From Hymenobacter profundi (lineage in GTDB: Bacteria > Bacteroidota > Bacteroidia > Cytophagales > Hymenobacteraceae), in contig NZ_JAHWGL010000001.1 in NCBI RefSeq assembly GCF_019334315.1, positions 1 to 64,000 of the forward strand: 64,000 nucleotides of DNA. The letters run 5' to 3'. Position numbers and translations under genes: made by a program. Each line of letters starts with the position of its first letter. The first letter of the stretch is position 1. The notes under the pieces are model-generated. The model ran no database searches, was not told the DNA's origin, and saw only the letters and a list, made by a program, of their open reading frames with translations. Positions 56,473 to 64,000 of this stretch are shown here, piece by piece.

Positions 56473-58092
56473 ATGGGCAAGCAAGTAACCGAGCGTAGTT
56501 TCCAGCGGGAGACCCTCATTCAGCAGTTGACCAGCCAGCCCACCTGGGACCTGATTGTGATTGGAGGCGGTGCTACGGGCTTAGGCGTAGCGCTTGACGG
56601 CATTAGCCGGGGCTACAAAACCTTGCTACTCGAACAAGTAGACTATGCCAAGGGCACTAGCAGCCGCAGCACGAAGCTGGTACACGGCGGCGTGCGCTAC
56701 CTAGCGCAAGGCGATATTGGCCTGGTGCGTGAGGCCCTCTACGAGCGAGGGCTGCTGCTGAAAAATGCCCCTCACTTGGTCAAAAATCAGGATTTTATCA
56801 TTCCCAACTACGAGTGGTGGGGTGGGGCCTTCTACACCATCGGCCTGACGATGTACGACCTGCTGGCCGGGAAGCTGAGCCTGGGCGCTTCCAAGTATCT
56901 CAATAAAAAAGAAACCGTCCGGCGCCTGGGCAACATCAAAACCGACGGCCTGAGAGGCGGCGTGCTCTACCACGATGGGCAGTTTGACGATGCCCGCCTA
57001 GCCGTGAATTTGGCGCAAACGGCCATTGAGCAAGGCGGCACGCTGCTCAACCATTTCGAGGTGCGCAACCTGCTGAAAGACGCGCAGGGCAAAGTAGCCG
57101 GGGTAGTAGCCGCCGACCAGGAAACGGGGCGCGTGTACGAGCTAACGGCCAAAGCCGTGGTGAATGCCACCGGCATCTTTGTCGATGAAATCCTGCAAAT
57201 GGACCAGCCCGGCGCCAAAAAGCTGGTGCGTCCCAGCCAGGGCGTGCACATCGTGCTCGACAAGTCGTTCCTGCCCGGCAATGACGCCATCATGATTCCG
57301 AAGACCGACGACGGCCGCGTGCTGTTTGCCGTGCCGTGGCACGAGCGTGTGGTGCTGGGCACCACCGATACGCCCCTAAACGAGTACAGCCAGGAGCCCC
57401 AGGCGCTGGAAGAGGAAATCGACTTCATTCTGCGTACTGCCGCCCGCTACCTGGCGCGCCCGCCCAAACGGAGCGATGCCCTGAGCGTTTTTGCCGGCCT
57501 GCGGCCCCTGGCAGCCCCACAAGATGGCTCGGAGAAGACCAAGGAAATCTCCCGCAGCCACAAGATTCTGGTGTCCGATGCCGTCCTCATTACCATCACG
57601 GGTGGCAAGTGGACCACCTACCGCCGCATGGGCCAGGATACGGTGGATAAGGCTATTGCCCTAGGCAAGCTGCCAAAAGCAAAAAGCCAGACGGCGCACA
57701 TGCCCATCCACGGTGCCCTGGCTACCACCGACCGCAGCAACCACCTCTACGTGTATGGCTCCGACCAACCCGCTTTGCAGCAGCTGATTGCCACCGAGCC
57801 GAGTCTGGGCGAAAAGCTAGACCCTACCCTGGAATTCTTGAAGGCCGAAGTGGTGTGGGCCGCTCGCTACGAGCTGGCGCGCACCGTGGAAGACGTACTG
57901 GCGCGCCGTGTACGGGTGTTGTTTCTGGATGCGCAGGCCGCTATCAGAATGGCGCCGGAAGTGGCTGCCCTGCTGGCCCGCGAGCTGGGGCACGACGCCC
58001 GCTGGGAACAGGAGCAGGTAGCTGCTTTTGGCAAGGTAGCGCAGCATTATGTGCTGCAAAGCCAGCCGCGGCCTGTGGCTGAAGAATCCTGA
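56473..58092 (+). CDS. glpD: Aerobic glycerol-3-phosphate dehydrogenase
   Basis: A 539-residue FAD enzyme that oxidises glycerol-3-phosphate to dihydroxyacetone phosphate, feeding electrons to the quinone pool, peripheral to the membrane. The N-terminal FAD motif is LIVIGGGATGLGVALDGISRG, then SSRSTKLVHGGVRYL, and a DAO-type catalytic region with VVNATGIFVDEILQMD and FAVPWHERVVLGTTDTP. The C-terminal DAO_C-like domain starts about 415. It starts right after a presumed operator. It precedes glpK by 204 bases, a palindrome lying in between. Part of the glycerol regulon. Confidence 0.97.
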   Translation: MGKQVTERSFQRETLIQQLTSQPTWDLIVIGGGATGLGVALDGISRGYKTLLLEQVDYAKGTSSRSTKLVHGGVRYLAQGDIGLVREALYERGLLLKNAPHLVKNQDFIIPNYEWWGGAFYTIGLTMYDLLAGKLSLGASKYLNKKETVRRLGNIKTDGLRGGVLYHDGQFDDARLAVNLAQTAIEQGGTLLNHFEVRNLLKDAQGKVAGVVAADQETGRVYELTAKAVVNATGIFVDEILQMDQPGAKKLVRPSQGVHIVLDKSFLPGNDAIMIPKTDDGRVLFAVPWHERVVLGTTDTPLNEYSQEPQALEEEIDFILRTAARYLARPPKRSDALSVFAGLRPLAAPQDGSEKTKEISRSHKILVSDAVLITITGGKWTTYRRMGQDTVDKAIALGKLPKAKSQTAHMPIHGALATTDRSNHLYVYGSDQPALQQLIATEPSLGEKLDPTLEFLKAEVVWAARYELARTVEDVLARRVRVLFLDAQAAIRMAPEVAALLARELGHDARWEQEQVAAFGKVAQHYVLQSQPRPVAEES

Positions 58093-58109
58093 GTATCCAT
58101 TTTTCGGTT

Positions 58110-58202
58110 CGTCATGCTGAGCTTGTCGAAGCATCTCGCGTGCTGATGTGGGATATTATCTGTCGTCAGCACGCGAGATGCTTCGACAAGCTCAGCATGA
58201 CG
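58110..58202. repeat. REP-like palindrome with 37-base perfect arms
   Basis: 58110-58146 pairs with 58166-58202 exactly, with a 19-base loop. One arm begins CGTCATGCTGAGCTTGTCGA. It lies between glpD and glpK and shares GTCATNCTGAGC with elements at 5311 and 13377, and one arm with the half copy at 29188. Confidence 0.9.
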
Positions 58203-58295
58203 CCCTATCGGTGTAGTTGGCTGTCGTCTCTATCTTATTAGACGTGTTAAAACCCGCAATTTTCCGCAACTTCCTGCCATCCAATAAATTCCCCT

Positions 58296-59834
58296 ATGCA
58301 GCAATACATTCTCTCACTCGACCAAGGCACAACCAGCTCCCGCGCTATTCTTTTCGACCAGAAAGGTCACATTGTGTCGCAGGCGCAGAAGGAGTTCACG
58401 CAGATCTTTCCGAAGCCGGGCTGGGTGGAGCACGACCCGTTGGAAATCTGGTCGACGCAGGCGGGCGTGGCGGCGGAGGCTACCGTGAAGGCAGGGCAGA
58501 ATGGCAAGAGCATCGCGGCACTCGGCATCACCAACCAGCGCGAAACGGTGGTGGTCTGGAACCGCAAAACCGGCAAGCCGGTTTACAACGCCATTGTATG
58601 GCAAGACCGGCGCACGGCTGCCTACTGCGATGAACTGCGCGCGGAGGGTAGGGAAGACCTGATTCGCTCGAAAACCGGTTTATTGCTGGATGCCTATTTC
58701 TCGGCCAGCAAAGTGGGCTGGATTCTCGATAACGTGAAGGGCGCCCGTAAAAAGGCGGAGGCCGGCAAGCTAGCCTTCGGTACGGTGGATAGCTGGCTGA
58801 TCTGGAACTTCACCCAAGGTGAACTGCACGTCACGGACGTTACCAACGCCTCGCGCACCATGTTGTTCAACATCCACTCCCTGGCCTGGGACGACGAGCT
58901 GCTGGCGCTGTTCGATATTCCGCGCAGCATGTTGCCCGAGGTGCGGCAGTCGAGCGAGGTGTACGGCGAAACCAAGACCACCATTTTTGCCTCTAAGATT
59001 CCCATTGCTGGCATTGCCGGCGACCAGCAGGCCGCGCTGTTTGGGCAGTTGTGCACCGCGCCGGGCATGGTGAAAAGCACCTACGGCACCGGCTGCTTCA
59101 TGCTAATGAACATCGGTACGGAGCCCAAGGCGTCGCAAAACAACCTACTCACTACGGTGGCCTGGCAAATAAACGGGCAGGTGCAGTATGCGCTGGAGGG
59201 TAGTATTTTCATTGCCGGCGCCGTGGTGCAATGGCTGCGCGACAACCTGGGCATCATCAAAACCTCAGCTGAGGTAGAGCAACTGGCCCGCCAAGTGAGT
59301 AGCACCGATGGCGTGTATTTCGTGCCGGCATTTGCCGGGCTGGGCGCGCCCTACTGGGACCCCTACGCACGGGGCGTCATCTTCGGAATGAGCCGGGCCA
59401 CGAAGGCGGCACACGTAGCCCGCGCCGCTGTGGAGGCCATTGCCTACCAGACAATGGATGTGCTACAAGCCATGCAGGCCGATGCGGAGCTGCCCATTAC
59501 TGCGCTGCGCGTAGATGGCGGCGCCACCAGCAACGAGCTACTCATGCAGTTTCTGGCCGATGTGCTGAACACAAGCGTAGTGCGCCCCCGCATGGCCGAA
59601 ACCACCGCCCTGGGCGCCGCCTACCTGGCCGGGCTGGCCGTGGGGTACTGGCAAAGCGTAGAGGAGATAAAAGCGTTGGGGCAGGCCGATACTTCGTATA
59701 CGCCCAAGCCCAACCGCGCTACCATTGAGGACGGTATTGCCAACTGGAACCGGGCCGTGCAGGCCCTGCAAGTGTGGTCGGAGGGCGCGCATCCCGTGAA
59801 AACAGAGGCCACACCAGAAACCACCGCCAAATGA
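58296..59834 (+). CDS. glpK: Glycerol kinase
   Basis: A 512-residue FGGY-type kinase that phosphorylates glycerol to glycerol-3-phosphate with ATP. The N-terminal motif [28 protein letters not shown], the Walker-like [11 protein letters not shown], and C-terminal [21 protein letters not shown] are typical. GlpF overlaps its last codon: glpF begins ATG at 59831, sharing the ATGA with the glpK stop, which shows translational coupling. The C-terminal 20 residues are Ala/Thr-rich. Part of the glycerol operon. Confidence 0.97.
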   Translation: MQQYILSLDQGTTSSRAILFDQKGHIVSQAQKEFTQIFPKPGWVEHDPLEIWSTQAGVAAEATVKAGQNGKSIAALGITNQRETVVVWNRKTGKPVYNAIVWQDRRTAAYCDELRAEGREDLIRSKTGLLLDAYFSASKVGWILDNVKGARKKAEAGKLAFGTVDSWLIWNFTQGELHVTDVTNASRTMLFNIHSLAWDDELLALFDIPRSMLPEVRQSSEVYGETKTTIFASKIPIAGIAGDQQAALFGQLCTAPGMVKSTYGTGCFMLMNIGTEPKASQNNLLTTVAWQINGQVQYALEGSIFIAGAVVQWLRDNLGIIKTSAEVEQLARQVSSTDGVYFVPAFAGLGAPYWDPYARGVIFGMSRATKAAHVARAAVEAIAYQTMDVLQAMQADAELPITALRVDGGATSNELLMQFLADVLNTSVVRPRMAETTALGAAYLAGLAVGYWQSVEEIKALGQADTSYTPKPNRATIEDGIANWNRAVQALQVWSEGAHPVKTEATPETTAK

Positions 59835-60559
59835 GCCCTTTCGTAGCAGAGTTTGTGGGAACCGCTGTGCTGCTTCTACTCGGCAATGGGGCAGTGGCCA
59901 ACGTGGTGCTGAACGACACGAAAGGCCACAACAGCGGCTGGATAGTTATTAGCACGGCCTGGGCCCTGGCGGTATTTGTAGGGGTAGTGATTGCCGGCCC
60001 CAGCAGCGGTGCCCACCTGAACCCCGCCGTGACGCTGGGCTTGGCCGTAGCTGGTAAGTTTGGCTGGTCGCAGGTGCTGCCCTACGTCGGGGCACAGTTG
60101 GCAGGCGCCTTTGTGGGTAACACGTTGGTATGGGTGATGTACAAAGACCACTTCGACCGTACGCCCGACCCGCTGGCCAAGCTGGCGGTGTTTGCCACTG
60201 GCCCGGCCATTCGCAACCACGTCAGCAACCTGTGCAGCGAAATCCTAGGTACATTGGTGCTGGTGCTCACCATCTTCTACATTGTAGGTGGTGAAATCAC
60301 GCCTACCCATACGCCCATTGGGTTGGGCTCGGTAGGGGCATTGCCGGTGGCGCTGCTGGTGTGGGTAGTGGGGCTGGGCCTGGGCGGTACTACGGGCTAC
60401 GCCATCAACCCGGCCCGCGACCTGGGACCCCGCATCGCGCACGCCCTGCTACCCATCAAGGGCAAAGGCTCTAGCGAGTGGTCCTATGCCTGGATTCCGG
60501 TGGTAGGGCCATTCATCGGAGCGGTGCTGGCTGCTGTGCTGTATGGGTGGCTGGGGTAG
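59831..60559 (+). CDS. glpF: Glycerol facilitator (aquaglyceroporin)
   Basis: A 242-residue channel of the MIP family in the inner membrane. Six transmembrane helices surround two half-helices with NPA boxes: [11 protein letters not shown] and [13 protein letters not shown]. The Asp after the second NPAR is the mark of glycerol facilitators as opposed to water channels. It overlaps glpK by the ATGA junction, and the frame open to 59774 is not used. A 49-base palindrome follows the stop. Confidence 0.95.
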   Translation: MSPFVAEFVGTAVLLLLGNGAVANVVLNDTKGHNSGWIVISTAWALAVFVGVVIAGPSSGAHLNPAVTLGLAVAGKFGWSQVLPYVGAQLAGAFVGNTLVWVMYKDHFDRTPDPLAKLAVFATGPAIRNHVSNLCSEILGTLVLVLTIFYIVGGEITPTHTPIGLGSVGALPVALLVWVVGLGLGGTTGYAINPARDLGPRIAHALLPIKGKGSSEWSYAWIPVVGPFIGAVLAAVLYGWLG

Positions 60560-60574
60560 GTGGTAAGGTATTTG

Positions 60575-60686
60575 GCTATTGGAAATGGTGTAGAGACGCA
60601 TACTTGCGTCTCGTCGTTGAACGTCTGTCGCCTAAACCGTTCAACGACGAGACGCAAGTATGCGTCTCTACACCATTTCCAATAGC
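60575..60686. repeat. Large palindrome with 49-base perfect arms
   Basis: 60575-60623 and 60638-60686 are perfect inverted copies around a 14-base loop. They include AGACGCATACTTGCGTCTCG, itself containing a smaller hairpin GACGCATACTTGCGTC. It ends the glp operon. No T run; it is a repeat element, probably also a transcription-stopping hairpin. Confidence 0.9.
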
Positions 60687-60730
60687 GCTTTTGCTAATTC
60701 AAGCAGTTTGTTTGGCGGTGCGGCTCCGGC

Positions 60731-60802
60731 TTGCCGCTAGCGCGGCAATGGAGGCGCAGCCTCCACGTCTTAGCGGGCACGAGTTACGCTGCGCTAAACT
60801 CG
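60731..60802. repeat. Three consecutive small hairpins
   Basis: TTGCCGCTAGCGCGGCAA (60731-60748), GGAGGCGCAGCCTCC (60750-60764) and CGAGTT/AACTCG (60780-60802) follow each other without genes, in front of the convergent hydrolase gene. BIME-like clustering. Confidence 0.6.
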
Positions 60803-60828
60803 CGCCAGTAGTAAAAGATCCAAAGATC

Positions 60829-61764
60829 TTAACCAGCGTGTTTCAGGAAGCGTAACACGGCGTCTACTACCTGCGCTGGCTTTTCCTCATACATGTAGTG
60901 GCCGCTGTCCAGAATGCCCACCACTTCCACGTTTTCGGCCATGTATGGTAAGCTCATTTGCAAGTAGTTGAATGATACGTTGCTGCCGATACCCAGCACC
61001 GGCATCGTGAGGCGCTCGTAGGTGTTGGCGTCGGCAATATCCTGGTTTAGCGCCTGGTACCAGGCATTGGCAGCCCGAATGTTTTCGGGCTGGTTATACA
61101 CGGCCGCATACACCTCCCGATCAAAGGCCGACATTTGCCGCTCGTCCAACATCACGTAGCGGAAAAGGTAGTCTAGCAGGTAGTGGAAACGTCCGGCCAG
61201 AAGCTGTTCGGGCAGCTCTTTCACCTGGTTGAAGGCCATCCACCAAACGTAGGGCTGCTGCCCATCCATTTTATCGTTGAAAGCGCCGGGAGCCGGTAGC
61301 AGCGGCATCTGCCGCATGCCTTCGCTGGGATGGGCGCCATCGGCCAGAATAAGTTTTTCCGTTGCCTGCGGGTAGTTAAAGCCGAAGCTGCTGGCAACCA
61401 TGCCGCCGATATCGTGGCCGAGTAGGGAGGCTTTTTCTATGTTCAGGTGGCGCAGGAGAGCGTAGATATCCTGCGCCATCGTCTTTTTGTCGTAGCCGGT
61501 GGCAGGCTTCCCGGAGCTGCCCATGCCGCGAATGTCCACGATGATGACCCGGTAGTGTTGGGCTAGCTCGGCGGCAATGGGGTGGTAGGAGTACCAGGTT
61601 TGCGGCCAGCCCGGCAGGCAGATAAGGGCCGGACCACTGCCACCCTCCACATAATGAAGCCGCACCCCGTTCACGGTTGCGTAGTGGTTGGTAAAGCCGG
61701 GCAAGCGCTGAATCAGTGCCTCGTCGGAGTAAGCACCTAGGGTAGAAGAGGTGTCAGGTTGCAT
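60829..61764 (-). CDS. Alpha/beta hydrolase, epoxide-hydrolase-like
   Basis: A 311-residue cytoplasmic alpha/beta-fold hydrolase. The nucleophile elbow is GHDIGGMVASSFGF with Asp where esterases have Ser, pointing to the epoxide hydrolase/haloalkane dehalogenase branch. The oxyanion motif is ICLPGWPQTWYSYHPIAAEL. The cap region is from about 140 to 220, and the charge-relay His is expected in ILDSGHYMYEEKP. The NmrA gene upstream ends only 4 bases before its start, so they form an operon. Substrate unknown. Confidence 0.9.
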   Translation of the reverse strand: MQPDTSSTLGAYSDEALIQRLPGFTNHYATVNGVRLHYVEGGSGPALICLPGWPQTWYSYHPIAAELAQHYRVIIVDIRGMGSSGKPATGYDKKTMAQDIYALLRHLNIEKASLLGHDIGGMVASSFGFNYPQATEKLILADGAHPSEGMRQMPLLPAPGAFNDKMDGQQPYVWWMAFNQVKELPEQLLAGRFHYLLDYLFRYVMLDERQMSAFDREVYAAVYNQPENIRAANAWYQALNQDIADANTYERLTMPVLGIGSNVSFNYLQMSLPYMAENVEVVGILDSGHYMYEEKPAQVVDAVLRFLKHAG

Positions 61765-61768
61765 AAAA

Positions 61769-62653
61769 TCAGTTCGTTAAGAAGGTAAGGGGAGAGGTCC
61801 AGGTGAGGTCTGGATAGCGGGCGTTGTCGAGGAGGTGGTTCTGCACACTGAACATGCTGAGCAGGTACTGCATTTGCTGCCAGTCGGCGTATAGCTGCTG
61901 CTCGCCGGCGGGGTTGGCCGCCCGCACGTGCTGAATGGCCGCAGCTAAATCAGCCCGAGAGCCTAGCTGTGTTAGGGTGAAATTTCCCCGACCGGCCTGC
62001 TGGGCGAGGGTAACCAGCTCGCGGGGGCTGGGCTGAAAGCTGGCGATGCGCAGAAAACGGGGCGTAGTGGGATCCAGCGCGGCGGCGGCTGTGAAAGCGG
62101 CCGTGTCATCCATCGTCGTAAAGTCGATGTGCCAGTCGGCATCTTCCCAATAGCCAACCTGCTGCTGCCGAAAGTCGAACAGGGGAATGTTGTAGGTCAG
62201 TACTTCAGCGAAGGCCCCGTTGAGGATAGACGTAGCGGCGATAGGGGCTTGGTCGAGGCGGCTCTGAAACTCGCGCCGCAGATCAAAATTGCGGTTCGCG
62301 CCGGGAGCCTGCTGGGTGTAGTCGCTGCAAAAATCAGAGGGAATGAAACGAGGCACGTCGGCTGCTACGGCTGCCTGAAGCAGCTGGGTTTGCGCTTCCA
62401 CAATGACTTCTCGCAAACCCGCCAGCACCGACACCACGCAGTCGGCCCCAGTGCAGGCTTGGGTGAGGGTAGGGAGGTCCGCAAAGTCGACGCGGCGCAC
62501 CTCGATGCCCTGCTGGGTTAGGCTGTCAACTTTGGTGGAATTGGTTTCGGGGCGCACCAGCACCCGCACATGTGCACCACGCTGCTGCAGGGCATTTACA
62601 ATACGGCTGCCAAGGTTACCCGTCGCGCCGGCCACTACAAGTAGAGGATTCAT
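61769..62653 (-). CDS. NmrA-type NAD(P)-binding oxidoreductase
   Basis: A 294-residue Rossmann-fold protein: AGATGNLGSRIVNALQQRGAHVRVLV is the dinucleotide motif and a TGADCVVSVLAGLREVIVEAQTQ region follows. PRFIPSDFCSDYTQQAPGANR matches the isoflavone-reductase/NmrA group. Such proteins reduce aromatic or quinone substrates or act as redox sensors. It belongs with the downstream hydrolase (4-base gap), and the AraC regulator lies 133 bases upstream on the same strand, as a likely local regulatory pair. Confidence 0.9.
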   Translation of the reverse strand: MNPLLVVAGATGNLGSRIVNALQQRGAHVRVLVRPETNSTKVDSLTQQGIEVRRVDFADLPTLTQACTGADCVVSVLAGLREVIVEAQTQLLQAAVAADVPRFIPSDFCSDYTQQAPGANRNFDLRREFQSRLDQAPIAATSILNGAFAEVLTYNIPLFDFRQQQVGYWEDADWHIDFTTMDDTAAFTAAAALDPTTPRFLRIASFQPSPRELVTLAQQAGRGNFTLTQLGSRADLAAAIQHVRAANPAGEQQLYADWQQMQYLLSMFSVQNHLLDNARYPDLTWTSPLTFLTN

Positions 62654-62786
62654 AGAAAGAGGGAAGAGGAAGAAACAGCCGCTTTGCCGCGGCCACTTTA
62701 ACTACCCCAAAGGTCCTCAACCCTCTCTCGGCCCAACGCCTGATTCTTGCGCTTTACTTACACATTCTTGCGCTTGTGCGGCTAGC

Positions 62787-63665
62787 CTAGCCCTGCTGAA
62801 ACGCACGCGGACTCTGACCCGTGGCCCGCTTAAAGGCAGCCGCAAAATGCGCCGGCGAGGCAAAGCCCAGCGCGTCGCCAATAGCCGCCACGGGCAGCTC
62901 GCCGGCCCGCAGCAGGGCGCGGGCTTGTCGGATTTTCCAATCCAGCACGTACTGGTAGGGCGAGCGGCCAGTGGTGTGCTTGAAGCGGCGGGCGAAGTGA
63001 AAGACACTCAAATTGGCTAAGTCAGCCAGCGCTTCCAGCGTGATGGGTATCTCCGCGTGCGCCTCCAGATACGCGTCTATGCGCGTCAGAACTGCCGTGG
63101 GTAGGCGGCCCTGGGTCTGCCCCGGTAGGCGACGCTCAAAGGTAGCGTGGTGCTCAATCAAATGGTAGGAGAGGGCCGTGACCAACGACTCAGCATAAAG
63201 CTGACCCAGGGTATGCGCCCGCCCAGCCGCCGCAAGCAACTGCTGGCCTACTTGCGCCAATAGTCCGTCCTCGCTGCGAAACCGCTCGCGCAAAGCGAAG
63301 TACGCGAGGTCCAAATCGCGGCGGGCGCGTGTTTCCAGAGCCTGCGCATCCAAGTGCACATGAATGATGTCCGCGGGGCCATCCCACCCAAACGGACCAT
63401 ACTCTCCCTGTGGGTATAGACCGACATCTCCCCGACGAAACTGGTCAGCCTCCACATGCGCGCCAGTGCGCCTGCTGGCTACTACCGGCTGCTCCCCCTG
63501 GTGCACGAGTAGGAGGTGTTGCTCGTGGTAGTGCGCGGGTAGGGTCATTGCGTCCAGCTGATAGCGCTCAAGCCGCACCCCCGGCCAGTCCAGCGCCTGA
63601 GTGGTTGTCAGGGCCGGACGGTCGTATAGCTCGGAGGTGTAGACATGGGTAGTGAAGGCCGCCAT
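62787..63665 (-). CDS. AraC family transcriptional regulator
   Basis: A 292-residue regulator with an N-terminal cupin-like sensor (YHEQHLLLVHQGEQPVVASRR) and a C-terminal double helix-turn-helix: LEALADLANLSVFHFARRFK, GRSPYQYVLDWKI, AIGDALGFASPAHFAAAFK, and GQSPRAF. The start ATG 63665 (MAAFTTHVYT) was chosen over the frame's upstream Met at 63674. It is on the same strand and upstream of the NmrA-hydrolase pair and so probably controls them, though with a 133-base gap. Confidence 0.9.
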   Translation of the reverse strand: MAAFTTHVYTSELYDRPALTTTQALDWPGVRLERYQLDAMTLPAHYHEQHLLLVHQGEQPVVASRRTGAHVEADQFRRGDVGLYPQGEYGPFGWDGPADIIHVHLDAQALETRARRDLDLAYFALRERFRSEDGLLAQVGQQLLAAAGRAHTLGQLYAESLVTALSYHLIEHHATFERRLPGQTQGRLPTAVLTRIDAYLEAHAEIPITLEALADLANLSVFHFARRFKHTTGRSPYQYVLDWKIRQARALLRAGELPVAAIGDALGFASPAHFAAAFKRATGQSPRAFQQG

Positions 63666-63801
63666 AAGGAGCAAGGTATACCGTGAAACAGGTAGATAGC
63701 AAAGCTGTTTAACAGGTCATTTTAGATCATTCTGACCATTACGATTCAGCAAACGGACGCCAGATCAAGCTGACAGTTAGAGACCTAAACAGCTTTAGTG
63801 C

Positions 63802-64000
63802 CTACCTAAAGTTGTAGGGGTAGCCGATGCCTTGTAGGTCTGCCTCTAGCTCGGCCCAGTCTTCTAGTTCGCTGTTGATAGCTAGAGCCGTGTCTTTTGT
63901 GAGTGATTCATGACGATAAATGGCCGCTACGGCGTCAGCAGCAATGGGCTGCCGGTCGGTTTCGTCGAGGTAGTACTCGGTGGCCCACTCGGTGTAGGTA
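63802..64000 (-). CDS. Partial protein gene, cut by the window edge
   Basis: On the minus strand a frame from the window edge reads TYTEWATEYYLDETDRQPIA and on through AAIYRHESLTKDTALAINSE to a stop at 63802-63804. The codon use and polar composition look coding. The N-terminus is outside the window, so family and start are unknown; it ends 136 bases before the AraC start. Confidence 0.6.
   Translation of the reverse strand, partial: TYTEWATEYYLDETDRQPIAADAVAAIYRHESLTKDTALAINSELEDWAELEADLQGIGYPYNFR

Overview
The window reads as a chromosomal segment of a Hymenobacter-like member of the Bacteroidota (order Cytophagales). Evidence in the sequence: a protein with a gliding-motility/type IX secretion (T9SS) type B C-terminal sorting domain (8919-10826), a PorE-like TPR / beta-propeller / OmpA protein (49542-51488), carboxypeptidase-regulatory-domain proteins, DUF2147, DUF4920 and DUF2279 families, GC-rich coding sequence, and almost no Shine-Dalgarno motifs in front of genes. 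No tRNA, rRNA, CRISPR array or intact transposase was found. Genus-level assignment is inference.

Layout. 0-5.3 kb: ligA, two small secreted proteins, a frameshifted unknown gene and a stand-alone heme-copper oxidase subunit III-like gene. 5.4-12.7 kb: GNAT acetyltransferase, large M16 peptidase, the T9SS-sorted surface protein, an unknown protein and two DUF2147 paralogues. 12.9-13.5 kb: no conventional gene, but what looks like a free-standing ~355-nt structured RNA with its own promoter, an unusually perfect Shine-Dalgarno/mini-ORF and a terminator, followed by a REP-like palindrome. 13.5-21.5 kb: NlpC/P60 peptidase, M61 peptidase, two methyltransferases, Kup potassium transporter, FKBP isomerase. 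21.6-31.5 kb: a 44-residue secreted peptide, outer-membrane proteins, GH29 fucosidase, aldo/keto reductase, a lipoprotein-type penicillin-binding transpeptidase, a frameshifted M50 protease and a DUF892 ferritin-like protein. 31.6-33.2 kb: an AT-rich foreign-looking island with a restriction-endonuclease-like/ImmA-IrrE fusion gene broken by one frameshift and a perfect 25-bp inverted repeat. 33.2-45.5 kb: fused acyl-CoA mutase (IcmF type) with a palindromic repeat inside its coding sequence, two regulatory-domain paralogues sharing an upstream palindrome, Uma2 nuclease, the ribulose-monophosphate pair hxlA-hxlB with a divergent AraC regulator, and a GH15 glucanohydrolase. 45.7-54.2 kb: housekeeping lepA, folD, queE, the PorE-like protein, a Spy/CpxP-like pair and gltA. 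54.4-60.6 kb: an aldo/keto reductase and a complete glycerol regulon (glpR, divergent glpD-glpK-glpF) with an apparent operator touching the glpD start codon. 60.7-64 kb: an AraC-regulator / NmrA-oxidoreductase / alpha-beta-hydrolase cluster and a gene cut by the window edge.

How genes work together: glpF imports glycerol, glpK phosphorylates it, glpD oxidises glycerol-3-phosphate, under glpR. hxlA and hxlB together fix formaldehyde onto ribulose-5-phosphate and isomerise the product. REP-like palindromes recur between genes across the window and appear to be a native repeat family. Three genes (3950, 29267, 33104) carry single frameshifts; whether these are true mutations or sequencing errors cannot be decided here.
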